Shown here piece by piece: positions 1 through 8,047 of a DNA stretch of 64,000 nt. A model generated the notes under the pieces. It searched no databases and was not told where the DNA came from. It saw nothing but the letters and a program-made list of their open reading frames with translations. The stretch lies in NCBI RefSeq assembly GCF_012932365.1, contig NZ_JAAIIH010000002.1, forward strand, positions 1 to 64,000. Reading direction: 5' to 3'. The stretch comes from Bifidobacterium moraviense. Lineage in GTDB: Bacteria > Actinomycetota > Actinomycetes > Actinomycetales > Bifidobacteriaceae. Numbering within the stretch: the first letter of the stretch is position 1; every line of letters starts with the position of its first letter. Position numbers and translations under genes: made by a program.

Positions 1-85
1 CCTGAACCGGGCCACACGGGAAAGGACGCCGGACGCCACCGGCAGGGCGAAGCGCGCCCACGACAGCCAACCGGAATCCCGACAC

Positions 86-107
86 GTCAACTCCCCAAGG
101 AGTTGAC
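86..107. other. Perfect 9-bp hairpin
   Basis: GTCAACTCC and GGAGTTGAC pair around a four-base CCAA loop, and an A-rich run follows. It lies in the first 130 bases, where I see no supportable coding sequence. It may belong to the 3' end of a transcript entering from the left. Confidence 0.4.
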
Positions 108-130
108 AAAAACATAGGAACACCCCCCCA

Positions 131-169
131 GGGGCGCGCCGGAACCCATCCGTTCCGACGCGCCCCTTT
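131..169 (+). terminator. Intrinsic terminator-like hairpin
   Basis: A GC-rich 15-base arm (131-145) pairs, with one mismatch, with 152-166 around a short loop and is followed by TTTC. It probably ends transcription of a gene to the left of the window, because the next gene starts at 257. Confidence 0.6.
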
Positions 170-256
170 CGCGTCTCCAAACGCACCGCGGCATCGCCCC
201 ATCGCTACCCCGTGCAGGCTCTCGCGCCGACGACGCCACAGGCCTAGACTGAGGTC

Positions 257-865
257 ATGAGCGATCAGCAACCCACGCCGCAGCAGCCGCAACAGCTCCG
301 GCAGCCCCATGGACGGCCGGATGACCGGCAGCCGATCTACGGGACGCCCGACGCGCCGCAGGCCGCCTACGCGCCGTACGCGCAGCAGCCGACGACGCAG
401 TACACCCCGCAATACGATGCGCCGTACGGCGCGCAATACGGCACGAACCAATACGCGCAGACCCCGTTCTACGCGGCGCAGCAGCCCGCATACCCGGTCG
501 GGGCCTATCCCTACGCCCAGCCGCCAGCCGCACGGCCGTGGAACAGCCTGTCGATCGTCGGACTGGTGCTCGCGTTCGTCGTGCCGCCCGCGGGGCTGAT
601 CGTCTCCGTCATCGCCCTGCTGCAGATCGGCAGGACCGGCGAACGCGGCAAGGGCCTCTCGGTGGCCGGCATCGTCCTCGGCGTGCTGAACACGCTGCTG
701 ATCGTGCTGTCGGTCGTCTTCGTCTTCTGGGCCATCGGCAGCGCCATGCAGGACATGAGCTACTACGGCTACTACGACGACATGTCCCCCGACGACATGT
801 ACGACATGGACGACATGCTGGGGCAGTTCACCGGATACGTGGCCGCGATGCTGCCGACGCGCTGA
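257..865 (+). CDS. DUF4190-type membrane protein with Gln/Pro/Tyr-rich N-terminus
   Basis: This 202-residue protein begins with about 90 residues rich in Gln, Pro, Ala and Tyr and without hydrophobic stretches. Two membrane segments follow (roughly residues 96-118 and 133-160) with the glycine-rich spacing typical of DUF4190 proteins. The C-terminus is a short Asp/Met/Tyr-rich tail with repeated DDM units. Such proteins are common in actinobacteria and have no defined function; the disordered N-terminus is probably cytoplasmic. It stands alone between a terminator and the tRNA genes. The family call is fairly secure and the function unknown. Confidence 0.75.
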   Translation: MSDQQPTPQQPQQLRQPHGRPDDRQPIYGTPDAPQAAYAPYAQQPTTQYTPQYDAPYGAQYGTNQYAQTPFYAAQQPAYPVGAYPYAQPPAARPWNSLSIVGLVLAFVVPPAGLIVSVIALLQIGRTGERGKGLSVAGIVLGVLNTLLIVLSVVFVFWAIGSAMQDMSYYGYYDDMSPDDMYDMDDMLGQFTGYVAAMLPTR

Positions 866-943
866 GAGCCTTCCCACCCGTCGTTGGAGCGAAAGGCGCA
901 AATCGTTGGAATCATGCGGCAACACGCCGAACGCACCTTCAAC

Positions 944-971
944 TTGCGCAATGCCGACGTTCGGGTAATAT
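944..971 (+). promoter_or_regulatory. Candidate promoter of the tRNA pair
   Basis: TTGCGC (944-949) and TAATAT (966-971) are separated by 16 bases and sit about 40 bases before tRNA-Asp. The position fits a sigma-70-type promoter driving both tRNAs up to the terminator at 1203. Confidence 0.5.
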
Positions 972-1008
972 ATTCATTCGTTGCCTCGCACAAGCGAGTC
1001 CACAACAC

Positions 1009-1082
1009 GGCCCCGTAGCTCAGTTGGTTAGAGCGCCGCCCTGTCACGGCGGAGGTCACCGGTTCAAGTCCGGCCGGGGTCG
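1009..1082 (+). tRNA. tRNA-Asp (GTC)
   Basis: A complete cloverleaf is visible. The 7-bp acceptor stem has one G-T pair, the D-loop reads AGCTCAGTTGGTTAGAGC, the anticodon loop CTGTCAC gives anticodon GTC, and the T-arm contains GGTTCAAGTCC. The 3' CCA is not encoded. It is 42 bases upstream of tRNA-Phe and probably co-transcribed with it. Confidence 0.95.
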
Positions 1083-1124
1083 CTGGAACAGGAAGACTTG
1101 GTTTCAGGCCTTCACTTGTTCTCT

Positions 1125-1197
1125 GGCTCTGTAGCTCAGTTGGTAGAGCGAGCGACTGAAAATCGCTAGGTCAACGGATCGACGCCGTTCGGAGCCA
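1125..1197 (+). tRNA. tRNA-Phe (GAA)
   Basis: A 73-base cloverleaf with acceptor stem GGCTCTG/CGGAGCC and anticodon loop CTGAAAA, giving anticodon GAA. CCA is not encoded. A strong terminator hairpin begins six bases downstream. Confidence 0.94.
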
Positions 1198-1202
1198 CCG
1201 CG

Positions 1203-1247
1203 GAAACCCCCGCAGGCCTTGCAAACACTGGCCTGCGGGGGTTTCAT
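1203..1247 (+). terminator. Terminator of the tRNA-Asp/tRNA-Phe unit
   Basis: A perfect 16-bp stem (1203-1218 with 1230-1245) encloses an 11-base loop. Its distal arm ends in GGGGGTTTC, so it behaves as an intrinsic terminator. Confidence 0.8.
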
Positions 1248-1280
1248 CGTATCGGGCACGATCCGCCGGAAAACCCTCCG

Positions 1281-1310
1281 TGCTACGAAAATGCTACGCA
1301 TTCAGTAGCA
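1281..1310. repeat. TGCTAC direct/inverted repeat cluster near tRNA-Phe
   Basis: TGCTAC occurs at 1281-1286 and 1292-1297, and its inverse GTAGCA at 1305-1310. Short repeats of this kind next to a tRNA resemble arm-type sites of tyrosine integrases, but no integrase gene and no duplicated tRNA end are present. An old attachment remnant is only one reading. Confidence 0.3.
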
Positions 1311-1338
1311 AAACACCGTGTCGATATAAGGAATGGCG

Positions 1339-1473
1339 CTACTTTGCCGGTTCGATGAACTTGGTCCCGAGTTGTCCGTTCTCGTCCCAGTACCCCACGC
1401 TCATGGGCCGCTCGGGCGGCGGCGTCCCGGGATGCCCGCGATGCCAGCGCAGGCGGCAAATCGTCACGTCCAC
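1339..1473 (-). CDS. Possible small hypothetical protein or gene remnant
   Basis: A 44-codon frame from a GTG codon ends in a sequence with natural-looking composition (SVGYWDENGQLGTKFIEPAK), unlike the Arg/Ala/Pro-rich shadow frames around it. No good ribosome binding site is visible, and the frame stays open upstream into the phosphatase gene in another reading frame. It could be a small gene, or the 3' remnant of a larger one lost near the tRNA. I do not recognise the family. Confidence 0.3.
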   Translation of the reverse strand: MDVTICRLRWHRGHPGTPPPERPMSVGYWDENGQLGTKFIEPAK

Positions 1474-1565
1474 GGTCCAGAAAAACGGCGATGCCACCGC
1501 CGACGCATCGGCGATGGCATCGCATCTCGCATCATGGGGTCCTGCCGCGGCACGACGCGCCCACG

Positions 1566-2087
1566 TCAGCCGAGCCGCTTGGCCACCCAGTCCACGATGT
1601 ACGGGGCGACCTCCTCGATCTGGTCGATCGCCACCTCGAACTCGCGCATGCCGCCGTACCACGGGTCCACCAGGTCGATCCGGCTCTCCTGTCCGAGCGC
1701 CGGCTTGGGCAGATTCGGGTCGAAGCTGCGGTACAGGTGCACCTCGGAGCGTTTGCCGGCCGGCAGCTCGCGCAGCAGGGCGCGCATGTGCGAGGCCGTC
1801 ATGGGCAGGAACAGGTCCGTGCGCTCGATCTCCTCGGGCGTGATCCGGTGCGCGAAATGACGCTGCGGCAGCTCCGGACCGTAGCCGCGCTGCTTGAGCA
1901 CGCGCACGGCGCGCGGATCGATCGGATGGCTCCACTCCTCGTCGGACACGCCGCTCGACTCCACGGCGACCCTGTCCCCCAGCCCGCGCTCGTTGACGTA
2001 GTGGCGCAGGATGATCTCGCCCATCGGCGACCGGCAGATGTTGCCGGTGCAGACGGTCATGATGGTGTACGGCTTGCTTTCGCTCAC
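1566..2087 (-). CDS. Low-molecular-weight protein-tyrosine phosphatase
   Basis: The 173-residue protein carries the P-loop CTGNICRS near its N-terminus (nucleophile Cys13, Arg19), matching the CX5R signature of this family. The general-acid motif DPW lies near residue 140. These enzymes hydrolyse phosphotyrosine and are cytoplasmic. The start is GTG with a TGGAG-like site ten bases upstream. It follows folA by 34 bases on the same strand and is probably co-transcribed with thyA-folA. Its partner kinase is not in the window. Confidence 0.88.
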   Translation of the reverse strand: MSESKPYTIMTVCTGNICRSPMGEIILRHYVNERGLGDRVAVESSGVSDEEWSHPIDPRAVRVLKQRGYGPELPQRHFAHRITPEEIERTDLFLPMTASHMRALLRELPAGKRSEVHLYRSFDPNLPKPALGQESRIDLVDPWYGGMREFEVAIDQIEEVAPYIVDWVAKRLG

Positions 2088-2121
2088 TGCGGCTCCATTC
2101 CAGTCCCGAACGGCATCGGGG

Positions 2122-2784
2122 TCAGCGGGTCTTCTCGAACGTGACGAAACGGTAGGCGGAGATGCCGTCCTCCTCGCGCACGGGGACCATCCACGGCGTC
2201 TTGTCCGTGATGGTCCACAGGCCCTCGTCCACCAGCGCGGCGATGTCCGGCGCGTAGGCGTCGGCGTTCACGGTGCCGCGCAGCAGCGTCACGTACGCTT
2301 TGTTGGCCAGCGGCAGGGCCTCACGGAACAGCTGCGCGCCGCCGATCACCCAGATCTCCGAACGGTCGAGACCGTCATCCGGGATGGCCTCCTGACGCGC
2401 CAGATCGAGGGCGTCGTCGAGACTGTCGACCACGGTGGCGCCGGGCGCCACGTACCGCGGATTGTGCGAGACCACGATGTTGTCGCGGTTGCGCAGCGGA
2501 CGATGCTTCGCGTCGAGCGACTCCCACGTCCTGCGGCCCATGATGACCGGATGCGAGATGGTCAGCTCCTTGAAGTGCCGCATGTCCTCGGCCAGATGCC
2601 ACGGCATGCCGCCCTCGTACCCGATGGCCCCGGGACGGCCCTCGCCGTCACTGGCCTCGGCCCAGATCAGATTGACCGAGAACGTCTTGGGCACGTCGTC
2701 GCCCCAATCCTCGGCCTCGTCAAGCCCGGAGTCCCCGGGCTCGGGTTCGTGGTAGCCACTGCGACTGCTACTGTCGTGCTCCAT
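2122..2784 (-). CDS. folA: Dihydrofolate reductase
   Basis: The protein reduces dihydrofolate to tetrahydrofolate with NADPH. The core has the usual DHFR landmarks: NLIWAEA at the first strand, IGYEGGMPWHLAEDMRHFK (substrate and Met20 loops), IMGRRTWES and the WVIGGAQLF nucleotide-binding segment. It has 220 residues because about 33 acidic residues precede the core. An AAGGAG site lies eight bases before the ATG at 2784 and supports the extended start. It sits 52 bases downstream of thyA, the enzyme that generates its substrate, and is presumably in the same operon. Confidence 0.93.
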   Translation of the reverse strand: MEHDSSSRSGYHEPEPGDSGLDEAEDWGDDVPKTFSVNLIWAEASDGEGRPGAIGYEGGMPWHLAEDMRHFKELTISHPVIMGRRTWESLDAKHRPLRNRDNIVVSHNPRYVAPGATVVDSLDDALDLARQEAIPDDGLDRSEIWVIGGAQLFREALPLANKAYVTLLRGTVNADAYAPDIAALVDEGLWTITDKTPWMVPVREEDGISAYRFVTFEKTR

Positions 2785-2836
2785 TTCAGATCACTCCTTG
2801 GGTGGTTTGGACTGGGACAGAAGTGTAACGGGCGGC

Positions 2837-3709
2837 TCAGACGGCCACGGGCGCCTTGATGGCGGGATGATGGCGGTAGTCGATGACGTGGAAGTCCTCG
2901 TACGTGTAGTCGAACAGCGAATCCGCCTTGTCGATCTCGATGCGCGGGTACGGGTATGGATCGCGCGAAAGCTGCTCCAGCACCTGCTCGATGTGGTTGT
3001 CGTACACGTGGCAGTCGCCGCCGGTCCACACGAACTCCCCCGGCTCCAGACCGGTCTGCTGCGCCATCATGAGCGTGAGCAGCGAGTAGGAGGCGATGTT
3101 GAACGGCACGCCGAGGAACATGTCGCACGAGCGCTGGTAGAGCTGGCAGCTCAGACGCCCGTCCGCCACGTAGAACTGGAACAGCGCGTGGCACGGCGGA
3201 AGCGCCATCTGCTCCACTTCGGCCGGATTCCACGCGGAGACGACCATGCGACGCGAGTCGGGGTGATTGCGGATCAGGTCAAGCACGTTGGCGATCTGGT
3301 CGATCGTGCGGTTCGGATCCTCGGGAGTCGGCGCGGGCCAGCTGCGCCACTGCACGCCGTACACCGGGCCGAGATCGCCGTTCTCGTCCGCCCATTCGTC
3401 CCAGATGTGCACGTTGTGCTCCTGCAGCCAGCGCACGTTGCTGGAGCCCTTGAGGAACCACAGCAGCTCGTACGCGAGCCCCTTGAAGAACACCGTCTTG
3501 GTGGTCAGCAGCGGGAAGGAGTCCCTCAGGCTGAAGCGCATCTGCTGGCCGAACAGCGAGATCGTGCCGGTGCCAGTGCGGTCGGACTTGAGGGTGCCTT
3601 CCGTGAGGATGCGGCGAACCAGATCCTCGTACGGCATGGGGACGTCCGTGACGGGACGGGCGGGAATGCGGGCGCGGATGTCTGCGAGCTGTTCGGGTGT
3701 CAAAGCCAT
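2837..3709 (-). CDS. thyA: Thymidylate synthase
   Basis: Converts dUMP to dTMP with methylene-tetrahydrofolate, releasing dihydrofolate for FolA. The 290-residue length and motifs are typical: SDRTGTGT near the N-terminus, the catalytic [11 protein letters not shown] segment, the [18 protein letters not shown] dUMP-binding block, and HVYDNH near the C-terminus. It is the first gene of the minus-strand thyA-folA-phosphatase group. No strong ribosome binding site is visible at the chosen ATG. Confidence 0.95.
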   Translation of the reverse strand: MALTPEQLADIRARIPARPVTDVPMPYEDLVRRILTEGTLKSDRTGTGTISLFGQQMRFSLRDSFPLLTTKTVFFKGLAYELLWFLKGSSNVRWLQEHNVHIWDEWADENGDLGPVYGVQWRSWPAPTPEDPNRTIDQIANVLDLIRNHPDSRRMVVSAWNPAEVEQMALPPCHALFQFYVADGRLSCQLYQRSCDMFLGVPFNIASYSLLTLMMAQQTGLEPGEFVWTGGDCHVYDNHIEQVLEQLSRDPYPYPRIEIDKADSLFDYTYEDFHVIDYRHHPAIKAPVAV

Positions 3710-3850
3710 GGGACCAGTCTACCCAGTGCCGCGGGACGCGCGGCGCGCGGACACGATTGCGCCCGGAGCCGAAGAAGGCGCGCGTTCGCGCTACATTGGT
3801 GGCAGGTGGACGCGAACGGACGCGTCGACGATCCGTAAGGAGGATTTCAC

Positions 3851-4264
3851 ATGGGCAAGCGACTGTGGGTGGAGAAGAACAAGGACGGTTCCTGGGACGC
3901 GTTCTCCGAGGACGGCGCGCACATCAAGTTCGGCAAGGGCGCTGGCGTGTTCACCCCCGGCGACCTCATGAAGATCGCGCTGGCCGGCTGCGCCGCGCTG
4001 TCCAGCGAGTTCGCGGTCTCCCACACGCTGGGCGAGGGCAAGGGCGCGCGCGTGGTGGTCGACGGCACGTACGACGCGGACAACGACTCCTACATCAATT
4101 TCAACGAGCAGGTGGTGGTGGACGCCATCGACGCCGGCCTGTCGCAGGAGGACGCCGACAAGCTCAAGGAGCGCATCACCCGCCACATCAACAAGGGCTG
4201 CACGGTCAAGCACACGTACGAGCAGGTCACCCCGGTGCGCATGGACGTGACGATCCGTCACTGA
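3851..4264 (+). CDS. OsmC/Ohr-family peroxiredoxin-like protein
   Basis: A 137-residue cytoplasmic protein with the OsmC fold pattern. TPGDLMKIALAGCAALSS contains the conserved helix with the first candidate redox Cys, and KGCTVKHTYEQ near the C-terminus carries the second. Family members reduce organic peroxides through a Cys pair. A strong AAGGAGG site precedes the ATG. It is transcribed divergently from thyA and ends just before a perfect hairpin. The OsmC and Ohr subtypes are not distinguished here. Confidence 0.82.
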   Translation: MGKRLWVEKNKDGSWDAFSEDGAHIKFGKGAGVFTPGDLMKIALAGCAALSSEFAVSHTLGEGKGARVVVDGTYDADNDSYINFNEQVVVDAIDAGLSQEDADKLKERITRHINKGCTVKHTYEQVTPVRMDVTIRH

Positions 4265-4296
4265 CGCGCGTCGCACCGTTTCGCATATGTCATCTC

Positions 4297-4344
4297 GATG
4301 AGGGGTGGTCGCCGGATCTCACGATCCGGCGACCACCCCTCATC
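4297..4344. terminator. Terminator-like perfect hairpin after the OsmC-like gene
   Basis: Two 22-base arms (4297-4318 and 4323-4344) are exactly complementary around TCAC. There is no T-run, but the placement 32 bases after a stop codon supports termination. Confidence 0.6.
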
Positions 4345-4750
4345 GCATGTTCCGGCGGCGTTCCGGTTCTTGCCGGATCCGTCGCCGCGCCCGGGAACCA
4401 CCCGGGCACGGCATTGCGAGCGAAGATACAGGAGATGCATGGGCACCAGCGGCCCGGCGGGCACCCTTACGACCGCAAGACCGGATGAAACCGGGGATCG
4501 CCGAGGATATCTGCGGAGTCAGGGGCGGATTCGGGCATCCGCACGCAGGTATCTGCGGAGTCAGGGTGCCTCGTAGACCGGAATGCGGGCGGAATCACCT
4601 CCGAAACCGCCATTTCATCGTTGAATTATGCCGCATATGTCACTCGGAGCACCCTGACTATGCAGATATCTGCCTGCACTGGCCGAAATCTACCCCTGAC
4701 TCTCAAGATACCCATCCGCAAAGGCGCGGCGGCGGCGTGGCGAGACGACA
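4345..4750. other. Intergenic stretch holding repeat element A1
   Basis: This gene-free stretch between the OsmC-like and stress-protein genes contains element A1 (4507-4713) and GC-rich filler. I find no supportable coding sequence on either strand. Confidence 0.6.
4507..4713. repeat. Nested inverted-repeat element, family A copy 1
   Basis: About 207 bases with complementary outer arms of about 64 bases. Each arm carries two copies of a TATCTGCGGAGTCAGG-like word about 42 bases apart. The centre is unrelated to that of the copy at 16193 although the total length agrees within one base. The architecture resembles a miniature inverted-repeat element or a structured RNA rather than a simple terminator. 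Confidence 0.8.
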
Positions 4751-4786
4751 CGGCCCCGGTTCCGCAAGGCACGGAGCCGGGGCCGC
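4751..4786 (-). terminator. Terminator of the universal stress protein gene
   Basis: Arms at 4751-4764 and 4772-4785 pair (CGGCCCCGGTTCCG with CGGAGCCGGGGCCG, one mismatch) about 60 bases past the stop of the minus-strand gene. Confidence 0.55.
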
Positions 4787-4847
4787 TCGGTTCGAGCGAT
4801 CGCGCGTCGTACAATGTCGGCGCGCGACCCGTCGACCGTCTACGTCC

Positions 4848-5900
4848 CTACTTGTGCAGCGGGTCGATGGTGGACTCGATGTCGTGGGCCACCGAGGCGT
4901 CGGCCTTGGGCACCGGCACCTCCTTGACGCCCTGGATGTCGTCGATCGGCTTGGGGCTGACGTCGGCGGGCGACGCGGGCACGGAGTCGAGGCGCTGCTC
5001 CGCGGCCTCCACGTACTTGCGCGGCACCACGTAAACGGGGCTGACCGAGTGCTGCAGCAGTCCCTGGCTGGTGGAGCCCAGCAGCAGGCCGGTGAAGCCG
5101 CCGCGGCCGCGCGAGCCGACGATGACGACGTCGTGGTTGTGGCTGGCCTCGGTCAGCGCGTTCACCGCGGACCCCGGCACCAGCTGCTTGTTGATCACCA
5201 GATTCGGATGCTCCTCGCGCAGCGGCTTGACGCGCACCTCGAGGTCGTCCAGATAGGAGGCCATGACGCCGTGCTCCTCGTCGGTGCCGGAACCGGTGAC
5301 GCCGTCGATCTTCGGCACCGCGGAGATGACGTCGAGCTCGGCGTCCCAGCTGTCCGCGAACGCGGCCGCGATGGACAGCGCCTTGACGCCCCACTTGGAC
5401 TCGTCGGCGCCCACGGCCACCTTGGTGATCGTGTTGTTGAGATGCATCAGGTTGCCGTCGTCGTCGGTGTACGGCACCACGACGACCGGGCAGTACGCGT
5501 AGGCCGGCAGCGACGAACTGGTAGTGCCCAGCAGGCGCTCGGCAAGACCGCCCTTGCCGCGGTTGCCGATGACGATGAGGTTGTAGTTGCGGCTCAGCTC
5601 CACGAACACGGACGCCGGATCACCGGTGACGATCAGCGTGGCGGCCTCCACGCCCTGCTCGTCGGCGATGGCCTTGGCGCGCGAGAGGATCTCCTGCGCG
5701 TCGGAGTGGGCGGCGTTGTCGTCGCCCATGGCGGTGTACGTGGCGTCGAACGACACCGCGGCGTAGCTGGGCAGCGAGTACGCGCAGACGATCTGCAGGG
5801 TCAGTCCCGCATGCTTGGCGTAGTTGGCCGCCCACCACGTGGCCTTGTAGCTGGCGTCCGAACCGTCGACGCCTACAAGGATGGCTTTGTCATTGATCAT
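4848..5900 (-). CDS. Tandem-domain universal stress protein (UspA family)
   Basis: A 350-residue cytoplasmic protein made of two Usp domains, roughly residues 1-150 and 157-310, followed by a polar tail. Both carry the ATP-binding pattern G-x2-G-x9-G(S/T): GNRGKGGLAERLLGTTSSS in the first and GSRGRGGFTGLLLGSTSQG in the second. The first strand VGVDGSDAS has the usual nucleotide-site Asp. The gene is monocistronic with a GGGAGG site just before its ATG. Family members modulate stress survival through ATP binding; no specific partner is evident. Confidence 0.9.
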   Translation of the reverse strand: MINDKAILVGVDGSDASYKATWWAANYAKHAGLTLQIVCAYSLPSYAAVSFDATYTAMGDDNAAHSDAQEILSRAKAIADEQGVEAATLIVTGDPASVFVELSRNYNLIVIGNRGKGGLAERLLGTTSSSLPAYAYCPVVVVPYTDDDGNLMHLNNTITKVAVGADESKWGVKALSIAAAFADSWDAELDVISAVPKIDGVTGSGTDEEHGVMASYLDDLEVRVKPLREEHPNLVINKQLVPGSAVNALTEASHNHDVVIVGSRGRGGFTGLLLGSTSQGLLQHSVSPVYVVPRKYVEAAEQRLDSVPASPADVSPKPIDDIQGVKEVPVPKADASVAHDIESTIDPLHK

Positions 5901-6047
5901 GGTGACCTCCCTTACCTGTCACTGGGCCACGCCACGATGCGTCGCCTTATCTCACACAATACCCCGTTCACGTTGCATGGGAAGGCAACGGCGCACACTT
6001 TGACGGACGGCGTCGTCCCGCATGACGGACGGAGCGGACACGGCCGT

Positions 6048-6866
6048 TCAGACGAGGCGGTAGTACTCCCACCCCGAGTAGTACGACGTGCTGGCCACGA
6101 GCGTACCCGTGGCGGGCGTGGAAGCGTGCACCATCCTGCCGTTGCCGATGTAGATGCCCACGTGTCCGGGCTTCCACATGAGGTCGCCGGGCTGCGGGTC
6201 GGTGACGCGCGTGCCCGAGCCGCGCTGCGCGGAGCTCGAATGGCTCAGCGTGACGCCGAAGCGGCGGAAGACGTAGGACGTGAATCCGGAGCAGTCCCAT
6301 CCGCTCGTGGTGCTGCCGCCGTAGACGTACGGGACGCCCTGGAACTGCAGCGCGTAGGCGACGACGGCCGCGCCGTTGCCGGTGGCGACGGCGGCGCCGT
6401 TCTGGGACGTCGAGACTTCGCCGGATGCGGCGGCATCGGCTGCGGCATCGGCATCGTCGCCCGCGGCGTCCGATGCGGCGGCCTGCGCGTCGTTCGTCGC
6501 CGTGCGGCGGGACGCACGGCTTGCGGCCTGGGCGCGGGCTTCGGTCTCCGCCTGCGCTTCGGCCTGGGCGGCGGCCTCCTGCGCGGCGGCCTGCGCCTCC
6601 GCGTCCAGCTCGGCCTGGGACTTGGTCTGCGGCACGTCCAGCGACTCCACGCCGCCCCACGCGGCGGAACCGTCCACCGCAATCGACGCGGACTCCACCA
6701 GCAGGTCGACGCGCGTGGCGTTGAGCTTGGGGAAGGAGCGGACGGACGTGACGGTGACGGCCGCATCGGCGTCGATGCCGAACGCGGACGGGGAAAGGCA
6801 TGCGAACAGGGAGCCGGCGACGGTGAGCGCGGCTATGGCGGTGGTCAATCGTGGACGCGCATTCAT
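6048..6866 (-). CDS. Secreted NlpC/P60 cell-wall hydrolase, copy 1
   Basis: A signal peptide at residues 1-30 precedes a 55-residue conserved N-terminal block shared with the next gene. An Ala/Gln/Glu-rich linker follows, then a C-terminal NlpC/P60 domain. The nucleophile lies in GWDCSGFTSYVF and the catalytic His in PGHVGIYIG. Such enzymes cut peptide stems of peptidoglycan. I chose the ATG at 6866 because it opens directly into the signal peptide; the frame extends seven codons further. It is a tandem duplicate of the gene at 6966-7763. Confidence 0.88.
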   Translation of the reverse strand: MNARPRLTTAIAALTVAGSLFACLSPSAFGIDADAAVTVTSVRSFPKLNATRVDLLVESASIAVDGSAAWGGVESLDVPQTKSQAELDAEAQAAAQEAAAQAEAQAETEARAQAASRASRRTATNDAQAAASDAAGDDADAAADAAASGEVSTSQNGAAVATGNGAAVVAYALQFQGVPYVYGGSTTSGWDCSGFTSYVFRRFGVTLSHSSSAQRGSGTRVTDPQPGDLMWKPGHVGIYIGNGRMVHASTPATGTLVASTSYYSGWEYYRLV

Positions 6867-6917
6867 TGAGGCCACACCATACCACACCGTCCTTGGGACG
6901 CGACATGCGCATACGAC

Positions 6918-6943
6918 GAGGGGCGTCCCGAAGGACGCCCCTC
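6918..6943 (-). terminator. Terminator between the two NlpC/P60 genes
   Basis: An 11-bp perfect stem GAGGGGCGTCC/GGACGCCCCTC closes on a CGAA loop, 23 bases after the stop of the upstream minus-strand gene. The two paralogues are therefore probably transcribed separately. Confidence 0.7.
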
Positions 6944-6965
6944 ATGTGCCGAACGGCGGCGCGGA

Positions 6966-7763
6966 TCAGATCACGCGGCGGAAGTCGGTCACGTTGAAGT
7001 AGGAGATGGGATCCACCGCGGTGGTGCGGCCGGGACGAGGCGCGTGCACCATCTTGCCGCCGCCGATGTAGATGCCCACGTGGCCGGGGGCGATCACCAG
7101 ATCGCCGGGCTGCGGATCGGACACGGAGACGCCGTTGCCTGCCTGGCCGCCGGACGTGCGCGACAGGCTCACGCCGAAGTGGCGGAAGACGTAGGACGTG
7201 AATCCGGAGCAGTCCCATCCGCTGGGGGTGCTGCCGCCGATGACGTACGGAACGCCGATGAACTGCATGGCGTAGGAGATCACCGCGGCACCGTTGCCGG
7301 AGACCGTCTCCTGCACGGCGGCGTCGCCGCCGGCCGAATCGGCGGACGACGAGGCGGAACCGGAGGTCGTGGCGGACGTGCCCGTGGAAGCGGAGGCGGA
7401 TCGACGGCTGTTGGAGCGGCTGGCGGCCTCGCGCTGGGCTTCGGCCTGCTGACGTGCCTCCTCCTCGGCCTTCGCGGCGTCGGCGGCGGCCTGCGCCTCC
7501 GCGTCCAGCTCGGCCTGGGACTTGGTCTGCGGCACGTCCAGCGACTCCACGCCGCCCCACGCGGCGGAATCGTCCACCGCGATCGACGCGGACTCCACCA
7601 GCAGGTCGACGCGCGTGGCGTTGAGCTTGGGGAAGGAGCGGGCGGACGTGACCACGGCATCGTCGCCGTCGGTCGCATTGGCAACGGTCACCGTACCGGC
7701 GGCCATCATCGTCAGGGCGATGCATGACGCCGTCATGGAATACATCAAGCGTAGCTTCTTCAT
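6966..7763 (-). CDS. Secreted NlpC/P60 cell-wall hydrolase, copy 2
   Basis: Paralogue of the neighbouring gene with the same plan: signal peptide, conserved N-terminal block (SFPKLNATRVDLLVESASIA), Ala/Glu/Gln-rich linker, and NlpC/P60 domain with GWDCSGFTSYVF and PGHVGIYIGGGK. The linker is richer in Ser/Thr than in copy 1. The ATG at 7763 follows GTGTGGAAACG and opens into MKKLRLMYS; a GTG three codons earlier is possible. Over about 165 bases the two genes differ at only three positions, which suggests recent duplication or gene conversion. Confidence 0.88.
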   Translation of the reverse strand: MKKLRLMYSMTASCIALTMMAAGTVTVANATDGDDAVVTSARSFPKLNATRVDLLVESASIAVDDSAAWGGVESLDVPQTKSQAELDAEAQAAADAAKAEEEARQQAEAQREAASRSNSRRSASASTGTSATTSGSASSSADSAGGDAAVQETVSGNGAAVISYAMQFIGVPYVIGGSTPSGWDCSGFTSYVFRHFGVSLSRTSGGQAGNGVSVSDPQPGDLVIAPGHVGIYIGGGKMVHAPRPGRTTAVDPISYFNVTDFRRVI

Positions 7764-8047
7764 CGTTTCCACACATTAGCACATGGCGATTGCGCGGTCC
7801 GATGTCCCTCGGGCCATGATGCGGCGCGAGTCACTGTGAACGCTGGGGACACGCCGTGATCGAAACGGTTCGTCGGCGAACGCGCGTGCCCGTTCCGCGG
7901 AAGTCGCGACGGAACATGCCGCACGCGCGTGCCCGCCCGACGGAACGAAACAGTGCAACGATCGTCGATCACCGCCGCTCACGCGCGATCGGCGATCGGC
8001 GATCGGCGGAGGCGCGGAAGCGATGACCGGAAACGACGATCGGACGA

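Noticed and set aside
4305..6869. 854-codon plus-strand open frame over the Usp and NlpC/P60 genes
   Set aside because: It runs through repeat A1, a terminator and two real genes in antisense; no initiation signal.
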